A DNA stretch of 64,000 nt from Welwitschia mirabilis. Its lineage: Eukaryota; Gnetophyta; Gnetopsida; Welwitschiales. The stretch is from the NCBI GenBank assembly GCA_051453625.1, contig JBOZIK010000001.1:129323452-129387451 (forward strand), given 5' to 3'. Position numbers and translations under genes: made by a program. The number at the start of each line of letters is the position of its first letter. The first letter of the stretch is position 1. Positions 54,278 to 63,815 of the stretch are shown here, piece by piece. The notes beneath the pieces were generated by a model. The model saw nothing but the letters and a program-made list of their open reading frames with translations. It was not told where the DNA came from and searched no databases.

Positions 54278-56719
54278 TTTATTAGTCCCTAATAAAACCA
54301 AGTCAAAAATCATAAATGCGAGCTAATTTATCTTTAAAAAATCAATCTAGAAATTATAAAGTAGGCTCATAAAACACATCTCATAGAGAGTAACATGTAA
54401 TGCATAATATGTATGGAGTAAATATTTAAAAATTATGTTGCATGAAAACTCAAAAAATTTATATAAATGAGCCATAAAAATGGGTCTTATCCCCCTTGAG
54501 AAAAAAAATACATCCCGTATTAGATAATAAAGCAAAGAAAGCAGATAGGAGTGAGAAGGCAGATGATGGATGTTTTCAAACTTGGATAACTTTCCTAAAT
54601 GAAGTACAAAACTGAGTAAAGAAATGTCAGATTTGAAAAATATAGATGTATGAAATATTCTGACAAATAAAGAAAGAATGGACAATGAAAATGTTCCATC
54701 ACAAAATGATTATGAGCATAGTTAAGAACTCTAAAACACTAAAAATAAACATCATAAAATTATTTATCTAAGGAAAACATGGTAATGACTTTGAAATAAC
54801 TAATCAATGATTAAAAAGAAATAGAAATAATGTACATAAGGAAACATAAAGAAGATAGTCTACCTATCTAAAATTTTAACCTAGTAGACTCCCATGAAAG
54901 AAAAAATAACATCACTCGAACTAAAAATGTATGACTTGATGTATATAAAAAAATTCCATTCAATAAGGAAGTGATTATGACGATGCTAGAATAGAATGCT
55001 TTAAACAATGAATGATCAAACTAAAGAGTTTCTCAAAAATGAACTCACCTACCAACATCATAACAAAAACACTTGAATCTTAAGAAATGAAATGATTATG
55101 TGGAAAGAGTAAGAGTCTAAAAAATAAGCAATGCCTTTGATAATACCAGGGATACCACTGATCTTGTAGCCTCTAAGTTTTTATTATTATTTTATTATTC
55201 ATGATGAGGAGAGTGCAACCATAATCAAAGAAGTAAGGACTCACAAAACATGGCCAACTGACCTCCTAATGGAGTTCCCACAGTTACCATATTACACTAC
55301 CAAAGGCTTCTCTTAGAACATTTACCTTAGTGTACTTGCTGTAGGACATCATGGTAACCATGTTTTTAAGCTATCTTAAATAAAACATCATGATCTTATT
55401 TCACACTTTTTTTAATAAAAATAGAAAAAGATTCACATTATCAAACACTCTAAAAGACAAAGATGAAGTCATAAGATGAAGATAGAAAAGAATACTTTTA
55501 AATATCTAAAACCTTTTCATCATAAAAATAAAGCATCTTCATTTAAACTGAAGTTCATAGATATGAGTACGTCTTAATATTAGGTGAATTCAATCTTACC
55601 ATTATAAAATTCCCAAGTTAAAGATTAGTCATAGAAATAAATACTTAAGTCATGTTTGAAAGATGATTAAGTAATGTCATAGTGGCCTCCAAAGAAAAAA
55701 GCTAAGAGAAAATTTAGACGTTACTTAAAAATTTTTGGAACTTACTCATTAACTTTTTAAATTTATTAAGTGATTAAGTTAAAAATCCCAACAAAGCCAT
55801 CAGAATATATTTTCTTAAAATAAAAAAAAACCAAAATAAGTGATAGCCGTCCTTACCATCATCTAGATGACAGAGAGGACGACAAAGATAAAAAATAAAA
55901 ACAAAAAATAGAAATCTAATAGAAAATAGAAAACAGAAAATAAAAATAGAGACTATCGTCTTGACTATCATGGGGATAACAGAAAGGATAACACACAAAA
56001 CCAAAATAAAAAGTTGAAAATAAAAGAAAAGTCAACATCAAAGAAAATAAATTTATTATCCTAAAATCTATTCAATACCTTTATTAAAAAGAAAGAAAAA
56101 GAAAAGGATCTATTTTGATGATCTAAAGATATTACATTCATTTAGAGAAATAATGCCCAAACTAAATATTTACTAATTAATAAAACATAAAAGGTACATA
56201 ATCATTTTCAAGTAAAATCAATTAGAGGAAAAGAGTAATAATAAATAAAACTCTATAAGACCTCATAAAAGCATATATTTTGGAAGTAAAAATGGAGATT
56301 AATTTTGACTCTTATTTAGGTAGAAAATTTTCATTAATTATAAGATTTTTTTATCATTACAAAAAAAAATATGTTCTAGTCCATTAGAAAGATTTTTCAT
56401 ATTCAAATTTAAATTATGATATTTAGTTTCTAGCTCATGCATTGGACAATCTCTTTCAAGGTGTAAGTTTAATAGTTGGACTTCCTTGCAATCTAAGGGT
56501 TTTATTTCCTTTTCATTTTAATCTAAAAATTTATGCTCAAAGTTAGATCTATCAATGGTTTCTAAATTTTTATTTTCAAGTGGGTCAACATAAAGTATAT
56601 GCTCATTTAATGTCAACTCTCTTTATTTAAGGGAATGATGTTAAAGAAATAAAGTTGGTTGATATTATCTTCTAAGTCCATTTCATCACCTAGGTATTTC
56701 TCAACTGCATTAAAAACTC
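54278..56719. other. Element 6 interior without polymerase
   Basis: In the element's direction this follows protease, where RT, RNase H and integrase should be. None was recognised on the minus strand. The 112-residue frame 54347-54685 (-) and the 76-residue frame 55774-56004 (-) have hydrophobic, AT-driven compositions and match nothing I know. The second runs through palindromic modules 3-4. No sequence resembling the Tat pol at 49-52 kb is present. Confidence 0.55.
55842..55993. repeat. Palindromic modules 3-4 (3' interior copies)
   Basis: Type I (CGTCC..ATCATCTAGATGA..GGACG, 55848-55881) is followed 109 bases later by type II (GACTATCGTCTTGACTATCA, then TGGGGATAACAGAAAGGATA, 55951-55993). 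They are separated by an A-rich spacer of repeated AAAATAGAAA words. Confidence 0.78.
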
Positions 56720-57047
56720 TAATGGTAAATATTTTATTTTCTATGTAACACTTCATCATTTGCGATATTGTGTCAATAATGTAGTGTGCTATTGAATAGA
56801 AGGCTTATCCTAAAAGTAATGGGTATCCTTTATTGTGTTTAACTTTTATGACAATTACATCTATGGGGAAGTAGGTCTCTTTAATTTGGATTACTAAATC
56901 TTTGATGACCCCTAAGGTTTCTTAACTAAATTGTTCACTAACTCTAAAAGAATTTGAGTAGGCTCTATTCTATCTTCTAAACTAAAAGTCTTGAAAATTT
57001 ATAGTGACATGATATTAACACTTGCTCTAATGTTCATTAAAGCTCTC
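56720..57047 (-). pseudogene. Decayed gypsy aspartic protease
   Basis: 'KALMNIRASVNIMSL.IFKT' on the minus strand (57002-57043) matches (K)AL.DLGAS(I/V)N(I/L)MP.(S)(I/V)(F/Y)(K/R)K(L), the active-site region of Athila-type retropepsins. The catalytic D-L-G reads N-I-R. 'IEPTQILLELVNNLVKKP.G' resembles the following (L)..T.(I/V).LQLADRS...P.G(I/V). Protease would mature gag. It lies downstream of the knuckle, as in intact gypsy gag-pro. Confidence 0.72.
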
Positions 57048-57904
57048 CTAATCTTTTTGTTTCCCTCTAATGTAACATTTATTGTTGCTCTCCTGATCTT
57101 TTTATATCTCTCAAATCAGTTTTGAAGGTTGAAAATTGTTTTGAAAATTGAATTCAATCTAGGTTGTGCCTAATTTTGATTTCTAAAGTTTGAAAATATT
57201 TGATTAAAGCATAAACTTCTTCATGTACATTCTTTTTATATTTTAGTAAAAGTGGACAATCCTTGGTAATGTGATAATTGTTCTCACATAAGTCACAATT
57301 TGGCACAACATTTCTCTCAATTGCAAATTTGACATCTAAAATCATTTCAATATATTTCTCTAGAGTTGTTGTAAGATCTCTTATTATATTTACAGAGTTA
57401 TATTCTACCTCTTTTTCTTATTTAACCTCTTTTAGATCTTTGATGAGTTATCCTACAATGTGATTTTCTTTTGATATTGGCCAAGTTTGGCTTACCTCCA
57501 CAAGTTCTTCTAATATTTTCTAGGCATTTTCTAATGTGAGGTTCATAAATTTTCCACCACAAGAGAAGTCTATAAGTTATTTTGTGTGATGATCTAATTG
57601 ATTGTAAAAGGTCTCTACTAGATTAGAGTACATGGCAATGAAGAAACATTTGTATGTAAAATCATAATTCTCATTTGATTATTATTGAAAATTTGTTACT
57701 TCCTTTTTCCTTTTTAAATGGTTTTTTCACTCATGAATTTTTTGATGAAGGTTTCTTGGACTTTATCCCAAGACTTTAAAATTTTTTGGGGTATAGTCTT
57801 TAACCAGTTTTTAGCTCTTATTTTTAATGTCATCAAAAATATTACCATGTATGTTCTATCACTAATATTTTTATTTCCATTCCCTGAGGTAATAATTAAT
57901 TATT
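57048..57904 (-). pseudogene. Gypsy gag with intact CCHC zinc knuckle
   Basis: On the minus strand 'ISDRTYMVIFLMTLKIRAKN' followed by 'WLKTIPQKILKSWDKVQETF' and 'IKKFM' matches the retrotrans_gag domain ((L)RLFPFSL.D.A..WL..LP...I.TW..L...FL.KF). 'NLVETFYNQL', 'LIDFSCGGKFMNLTLENA' and 'ILEELVEVSQTWP' match (V)..FY.GL....(R).(L/M)(I/V)D...GG.(L/F)M.KT.EEA..LL..(M/L)A.NSQ.W. The open part (57154-57345) ends in CDLCENNYHITKDC, an intact C-x2-C-x4-H-x4-C knuckle, followed by PLLLKYKKNVHEEVYAL. The N-terminus runs into the gap at 57905. It is better preserved than most of the window, though stops remain. Confidence 0.86.
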
Positions 57905-58004
57905 NNNNNNNNNNNNNNNNNNNNNNNNNNNNNNNNNNNNNNNNNNNNNNNNNNNNNNNNNNNNNNNNNNNNNNNNNNNNNNNNNNNNNNNNNNNNNNNN
58001 NNNN
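57905..58004. other. Assembly gap (100 N) in element 6 gag
   Basis: The bases TAATTATT end the left side and begin the right side (overlap of 8). The gap may be nominal, with no or little missing sequence. Confidence 0.95.
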
Positions 58005-58440
58005 TAATTATTCTATGTTCACTATGTATTGGATGGGATTCTCATCGTATTCACCACTAAAGGTTGGGTAAACATTTAGGTTCTTTATCGCAATATTATC
58101 TCCTAAAGATAGATCAAAAAAAGTTTGAATTTTTCATTTTGTATTTGCTAATAATTCCTTCATAATAAGGTTTGTATTAGGACTAGGGGTAAAAAACCCT
58201 ACAACTTGTTTTTATTTTTGGGCAACACTTGACATTGTAAACTAATTTTCTTCTTCTAAATTTTCTTCTAAATTAATTCAAAAGGAGGATTATATGCATC
58301 TAAAGATTGTTTTTTCAACTCAATTTCAAAATCTACCAGTCTTTCTCTAATGTTTTTCTTTATCAACAGTCTTTTTCTCTGACATTTTTTTTCTAGGTTA
58401 ACCATATCATAGATCCTACAAATAAAAAACAATATAAAAT
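58005..58440 (-). pseudogene. Gag N-terminus and leader of element 6
   Basis: Upstream of the gag core on the minus strand, moderately open frames continue to about 58690 (the 140-residue frame 58268-58690 includes the hairpin modules). I do not recognise a domain here, and the gag start codon cannot be fixed. Confidence 0.35.
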
Positions 58441-58456
58441 AAGATAAAAAAAAGTA

Positions 58457-58714
58457 GACTATCATCTTGACTAACATGGGAATGACAAAAGGGATGACAC
58501 ACATAAAAAGCAGAAAATAGAACTTTAATAGAGTAAAAAGCCAAAAACTAAAAAAACACAGGCTATCATTCTCCTGATTATTCAGATGATAAAGGAGATG
58601 ACAAAGACTAATTTTATTATAAAAAACTGAAATCCAAAAACAAAGATCAGAATAAAAAATGAAATCATAGACTGTCATCTTTACTATCATGGGGATGACA
58701 GAGAGGATGATAGT
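58457..58714. repeat. Palindromic modules 5-7 (5' leader copies)
   Basis: Type II (GACTATCATCTTGACTAACA..., 58457), type I (GGCTATCATTCTCCTGATTA..., 58561) and type II (GACTGTCATCTTTACTATCA..., 58670) follow at spacings of 104 and 110 bases. Module 7 has 9-base arms ACTGTCATC (58671-58679) and GATGATAGT (58706-58714), pairing at 8 positions plus one G-T pair. Confidence 0.82.
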
Positions 58715-58877
58715 TATTTTAATACTGAAACTAAAACTGAAATACTATAAACAAAAAATAAAAGTCTACAGTTGCTAATAAAAATACAACATCACTACAA
58801 ATAAAACTAAATAAAAATCTAATGTACTTACCTAAACCATGATAATACTTATACTTCTCAATAGCATTTCCCATTAA

Positions 58878-58885
58878 TGATACCA
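58878..58885 (-). promoter_or_regulatory. Probable primer-binding site of element 6
   Basis: TGGTATCA on the minus strand, 7 bases downstream of the 5' LTR end, followed by TTAATGGG. The eight bases match the complement of the initiator tRNA-Met 3' end, but the rest does not, so the primer assignment is tentative. Confidence 0.5.
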
Positions 58886-58892
58886 ATTTTTA

Positions 58893-59948
58893 CAGTGTGT
58901 ATTTGTATAAATGTTTATACTCAAAAAGATCTTATCATTCACAAATAAAATAGATATCTTACATAATACAACACACTAATATAGTTGGGAGTAAACCCCA
59001 ATGTCGTATCTCATTAAAGACTAATGATAAGATAATAAGAATTGATTTTCAAAAGAATAAAGTAATTTAAATGGAAGAACAATGCAAAAAATAAAGATGT
59101 AATGCAAATGCAAATGCAATTAAATCTAAATGTAATGCAAAATAAAGCTAAACTTTTTTCTTTTAGCCTTAACAAAGGCTAAGATCTATATCACTAATGA
59201 AATTATCACCAGATCAAGGGAAACATAAATCATAAGGGAGATCTAATAAAATAACATGCATAAATGAAAAATAAAATTTTATATAAAGAAGAAACCAAAC
59301 ATCTAGGTTACAAAATAGCCAAGCCTCAATGGAGGATGCACAGCCCTTCACCAAGGAAATGTCTTTTAAAAACTCTCGAGATGGATCTCTCGCTCTTTGA
59401 TCTTCTATTACAAGAATTTTTAGTGCATTGAATGTGAAGAGAAAAGTCGAAGAGGATCTTATTTATAAGGTTACATAGTAGAACATGATAACAAAAGGTA
59501 CTCCAAAACAAACTTCATTCTAGAAAAGAAACAGATGAAATGATTAAGGTCAGCTATCAGTGTCGATTATAGTGATCATCCTATCTATCATCCAGACAAT
59601 AAAGGGGACAATATCCCCTTACAAAATATGACTTAGAAAATGACTAAGTATTCCATATCATCATTCAAATGTGTTATCATCCTTCCCATTGTGGAGATAA
59701 CAGATGGGATGGTAGTCTTCTTTATTCATTTCAATGAGGAAAAGCTAGTCTTCCTATTATTAATCCTTCTTTAAGGCTCTATGTATCATAATATGTCTTA
59801 AATGCATTAAATATTGCTAAGAATTACACATTTCTAAGATCTTTTATTGATTCTTTAAAATCCTCAAAATTGCATCTAAACTTTTGTAAATGTCCTCCAA
59901 AATAGCTCATAAAACTACATCAAATACATAGAAATTAGTAGTGCATCA
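58893..59948 (-). repeat. 5' LTR of element 6
   Basis: Partner of 53221-54259. It has a conserved TATA box at 59460-59467 and palindromic modules 8-9 at 59551-59715 (arms ATCATCC...GGATGGT). On the element strand it starts TGATGCACTACT. Confidence 0.88.
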
Positions 59949-60685
59949 TGTAGAATAGAGACATAGAAGATTAATATGTAAAATTTTGAATTTTATTTGT
60001 ATCTGCATTGTTGTTCTTTCAAAAAATGTATTTTTGAATGAATGTTTTTTTAACGAGTTTATTGATGCTATTATTAAATACATGAAATAAGAAAATGAAG
60101 GCAAAGAACTTCAAAATTCACCAAGAAATGTTGTAGTAATTGATTTTTCCTTAGATGAAATACTTACACAAGATGTTTTATCTAATGTTTAATTCAAATC
60201 TCATGATGAAATAGAGGGAAACAACATTATGATTTTAGGCATTTCTATTGTCCTAAAGCATGATGTCTCACTGAAAGAAATCATAAGGAATAAAACATGC
60301 TTCTCAAAGCATAAAATGGCTAAAATGGCCTTATATGTTTTAGGTTAGAAAAGGAATTAAGAAAAGGTATACTCTCTTCTTACTACCTTTTAATCAAAAT
60401 TCAAAAAATCTTTGAAGAAGGATTTGAATAATAAGAAGGATTTAAAGTTACTAAAATTCAAACCTCAGTGGAAGAATGTAGTTAAAAATGTAGATTTTTA
60501 TATACTATTAGCTTTGCCAATATAAAATATTTCTATTTAATAGAAATTAGTGAAATTATTGAAACTATTTTAGAGATAAACGGAAAAGTAAGATTTTTTA
60601 AAATGGGATGCTTATCTTAGTGTCTATAGACTACTTTCAAATTCTATTTAGCATAAAGAATAAGGGAAGAAAAATTAGAAAATAA
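59949..60685 (+). other. Stop-interrupted, possibly once-coding sequence
   Basis: The plus strand shows longer than average stop-poor stretches, for example 'NSPRNVVVIDFSLDEILTQD' and 'ISIVLKHDVSLKEIIRNKTC', with balanced residue use. I do not recognise a family. It continues in the same direction as the next two entries. Confidence 0.3.
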
Positions 60686-60877
60686 ATGAAAGACATTTCT
60701 TTTAAGCTTAAGGAAGAAATTTCAATGTATTTTTCAATTGATCTTAAAGAAAAATCATTAAGATTCTTCTTGTATCATCCCTTCATTAATGTCTTTTATG
60801 TAAGAATCATTGCAAACAAGTGTTCTAGATCTATCAGTACTTTGTTATGGGTTTTTGAAAATTTATATTTAATTTAA
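60686..60877 (+). pseudogene. ORF relic, perhaps plant gypsy-type 'FPLHPF' protein
   Basis: This 63-residue open frame contains 'SLRFFLYHPFINVFYVRIIA' and 'SISTLLWVFENLYLI'. It resembles the F(P)LHPF(I/F).....(F/Y)(G/N)I...Q(L)(S/T)PNS.R....FL.(V/I)C..L.L pattern of a plant ORF annotated as putative gypsy-type transposon protein. The similarity is weak and spans about 45 residues. It may belong to an unidentified element running on the plus strand to about 62160. Confidence 0.28.
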
Positions 60878-61948
60878 ATAAAAATTGGATTTCAAGTAAT
60901 GGAATTGAATTAAATTTCATATTTTTGATGCCAACCATAGTTCTATAAAGAACAAGGATTTCATTTGTGCTTATAGTTTCCATTTGAATTGCCTTTTTAT
61001 CATTGGATTTTTAAAACCTATGAACCTAATTAAGAACATATTCATTCAAGGATTCCAAAAATTAGATGAAAATTGTAGGATTTCTATAGATATTTCTCAT
61101 TTATTCCTAATAGCACTAAAAAAGAAGCAAAAACATTTAATAAAAGGGTAAAATCAATAAGGTTACAGAGTTTGATCATGAATATGTAGAGTTAAATCAT
61201 AGGATACATTTAGAAATTAAGTGTTAATCAAATAAAGTGGTATGTAAAAGTAATACTCTAAAGGCCTTCAAGCTAAACTAAAATTTAAAAGCAAAAATTC
61301 TAGAGGAGCTAAAACTTAAAAAATATAGTCACATGAATTTTGTCCTAAAAGATATTAAAGAAGTTATTAAGTATTCTTAGCAATAAGGTGAATTTTCTAT
61401 TAATTTGGTTTATTGTCCATGTAATATTAATTTCTTTATTTTACTCATAAATATAAATTATTTACTTTTTTCCTGTTCAAAGATTAAAGATCATCTAAAA
61501 TGAAAGGAATATTAAAAAATGATATTCAAGATACGACAAATGGGTTTTACTCTTGCTTCATTTATGTTTTTTAACATGTATTAAGTCTAATATTATTTTT
61601 TTAAATTATTATTTTGGATTTGAATGGAATATGAGTGGTATCTTATTTCTTTTAATTATCAAATGTGGGAATGAACTTCATACCGGTGATAGCTTTGAAA
61701 AAGCCATCTAGTAGATATTATCAATGCTAAATAATATGATTTAATTTCTAAACTATTTAAAGATTTAATGGCCTAGATCTTTTTATTGCATACAGAATTA
61801 TAATGGAAAGGTTTTAAGAATGATGGTCATTTTAAAGATTAAAAAATTAAATGATAAAATTGGTGATTTAACTAAGAATAATCTTTTTTTAGTTGAGGAA
61901 GTGGTTAGGCCATACATTCTCTTAAAATATTTTGATGAAGTTTAAAAT
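60878..61948. other. No recognised gene
   Basis: AT-rich, with scattered stops in all frames. It lies between two relics that may be parts of one former ORF. Confidence 0.4.
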
Positions 61949-62158
61949 ATGATTAAAGCAAAAGAAGTGGTTAAGGAGATAAGAAAATCAGAGTTTAATT
62001 ATAATGAGTTAAAAAATACATTTAACAACCAGCTAGATTTAATTAAGGATTTAGAATATTATATTTTAGAATTACAAGAGATTTTGGATGAGGCTAATTA
62101 TGATTTAAAGAATGAGGGGAAGATCAAAAACAAAATATTGCATCATGTTAAGAACTAA
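61949..62158 (+). pseudogene. Coiled-coil-like ORF fragment
   Basis: A 69-residue open frame, K/E/L/N-rich with heptad-like spacing ('IKAKEVVKEIRKSEFNYNEL', 'LIKDLEYYILELQEILDEAN'). It predicts an alpha-helical coiled coil. No family is recognised. It shares strand and style with the 60.7-kb relic and resembles the coiled-coil tails of plant gypsy-type ORFs. Confidence 0.3.
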
Positions 62159-62410
62159 AAATTTACAAAAATAGGTATAAAGGTTATCAAGTCTTTCTCA
62201 ATATTTTCAACAAGAAGTCTTTATAACATAGCTTGAATCCCTATAAAGGTAAGTTTATGTTTTCTATCAAAAGTAATTCTATTATTGATAACTATTTTAT
62301 TTCTTGGAAGATGTATAGTATTATTAATTAAGAATCATTATTTACTATAGATTTAAAATCTATATGCAATAATATTAAGAAGGTAAGTTTAAATAATGTA
62401 GACTTATTTA
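62159..62410. other. No recognised gene
   Basis: AT-rich spacer before the (CT)n run. Confidence 0.45.
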
Positions 62411-62435
62411 TTCTCTCTCTCTCTCTCTCTCTCTC
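62411..62435. repeat. (CT)n microsatellite at a gap edge
   Basis: A run of CT dinucleotides entering the N gap. The minus-strand glutamate-arginine frame across the gap is an artefact. Confidence 0.95.
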
Positions 62436-63239
62436 NNNNNNNNNNNNNNNNNNNNNNNNNNNNNNNNNNNNNNNNNNNNNNNNNNNNNNNNNNNNNNNNN
62501 NNNNNNNNNNNNNNNNNNNNNNNNNNNNNNNNNNNNNNNNNNNNNNNNNNNNNNNNNNNNNNNNNNNNNNNNNNNNNNNNNNNNNNNNNNNNNNNNNNNN
62601 NNNNNNNNNNNNNNNNNNNNNNNNNNNNNNNNNNNNNNNNNNNNNNNNNNNNNNNNNNNNNNNNNNNNNNNNNNNNNNNNNNNNNNNNNNNNNNNNNNNN
62701 NNNNNNNNNNNNNNNNNNNNNNNNNNNNNNNNNNNNNNNNNNNNNNNNNNNNNNNNNNNNNNNNNNNNNNNNNNNNNNNNNNNNNNNNNNNNNNNNNNNN
62801 NNNNNNNNNNNNNNNNNNNNNNNNNNNNNNNNNNNNNNNNNNNNNNNNNNNNNNNNNNNNNNNNNNNNNNNNNNNNNNNNNNNNNNNNNNNNNNNNNNNN
62901 NNNNNNNNNNNNNNNNNNNNNNNNNNNNNNNNNNNNNNNNNNNNNNNNNNNNNNNNNNNNNNNNNNNNNNNNNNNNNNNNNNNNNNNNNNNNNNNNNNNN
63001 NNNNNNNNNNNNNNNNNNNNNNNNNNNNNNNNNNNNNNNNNNNNNNNNNNNNNNNNNNNNNNNNNNNNNNNNNNNNNNNNNNNNNNNNNNNNNNNNNNNN
63101 NNNNNNNNNNNNNNNNNNNNNNNNNNNNNNNNNNNNNNNNNNNNNNNNNNNNNNNNNNNNNNNNNNNNNNNNNNNNNNNNNNNNNNNNNNNNNNNNNNNN
63201 NNNNNNNNNNNNNNNNNNNNNNNNNNNNNNNNNNNNNNN
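62436..63239. other. Assembly gap (804 N)
   Basis: Unknown sequence. The left edge is (CT)n and the right edge is C/T-rich, so the missing part may be a long pyrimidine tract. Confidence 1.
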
Positions 63240-63332
63240 TCTAACCCTCTCTCCCTTCAACCCCCCTTCCCCCTCCTACCTTGGCTCCCTCGCACCTCCC
63301 TTTGTCCTTCCTCTTTTTTTTCCCCTTCTTTT
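63240..63332. repeat. C/T-rich low-complexity tract
   Basis: About 93 bases dominated by C and T (for example TTCAACCCCCCTTCCCCCTC), followed by T8 and CCCCTTCTTTT. It is the most C-rich stretch in the window and contrasts sharply with the AT-rich flanks. Confidence 0.9.
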
Positions 63333-63599
63333 GGTAGTAGATGATTACTTGAACTTTTATTTTTATGCTACTTGTAATATAATGAGTGATCTATCTACAT
63401 GACATGGTTGTTGATGGCTTTGTTCCTTAATGTTTTAGATTATTTGTTTAATTGAACAAAGATTCTAGACTATTAGGCCTTAAGCACATAAATGGATCTA
63501 TCTCTATGATGGTACTTTTTTTATTAAATTTGTTTGTATTTAAAGGTTGATAATGAAAAATTGAAATTAATGGATCTCTATTCTAGTTCATTATGCTCG
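63333..63599. other. No recognised gene
   Basis: AT-rich, with no supported frame. Confidence 0.45.
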
Positions 63600-63815
63600 A
63601 TTATATTCTCTAATTGAAATATTGAACATGTTCTTTTTAAGTAAAACATTACATTTTAATGTATGCTTTCTGACTAAAATACTAGGCATGTGCTTTCTAG
63701 GTAAAATGTTACATTTTGGACTATGCTTTTTAGTTGAAACATTAGATTTTTACTTGTGTTTTATGGCTAAATTATTGAATAAATTTCCTTTAACTAAAAC
63801 ATTAAAGTTTAACTT
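63600..63815 (+). repeat. Imperfect about 30-bp minisatellite, about 7 units
   Basis: Units of the form TATGCTTTYTAGGTAAAACA plus about 10 bases (TTACATTTTGGA-like) recur from about 63603 to 63812. Each differs at several positions. The plus frame 63622-63819 translates them as (C/M)FL.K.L.F repeats, so that open frame is probably a by-product of the repeat. Confidence 0.68.

Larger units (their letters stand above)
53221..59948 (-). mobile_element. Gypsy element 6 with gag and protease only (TR-GAG-like)
   Basis: LTRs 53221-54259 and 58893-59948 are direct repeats. On the minus strand a purine tract (GACTAAGTGGGAGGGCTA) abuts the left LTR and a TGGTATCA word lies 7 bases inside the right LTR. 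The interior carries a gag with an intact CCHC knuckle (57154-57904) and a DLGAS-type protease (56720-57047), then about 2.4 kb with no polymerase. Elements with LTRs and gag but no pol are known in plants as TR-GAG. This one also has protease. Flanking TGTTA/TGTAG may be an eroded target duplication. It is inserted next to, or into, the Tat-like element whose pol lies at 49.3-52.6 kb. Confidence 0.82.

Noticed and set aside
54347-54685. 112-residue minus-strand frame in element 6 as an env-like or polymerase ORF
   Set aside because: It has hydrophobic AT-driven composition with no family motif. Its position fits 3' untranslated sequence.
55774-56004. 76-residue minus-strand frame with hydrophobic repeats
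   Set aside because: It is produced by reading through the A-rich spacer and palindromic modules.
57278-57463. 61-residue plus-strand frame
   Set aside because: It is antisense to the intact gag zinc-knuckle frame of element 6.
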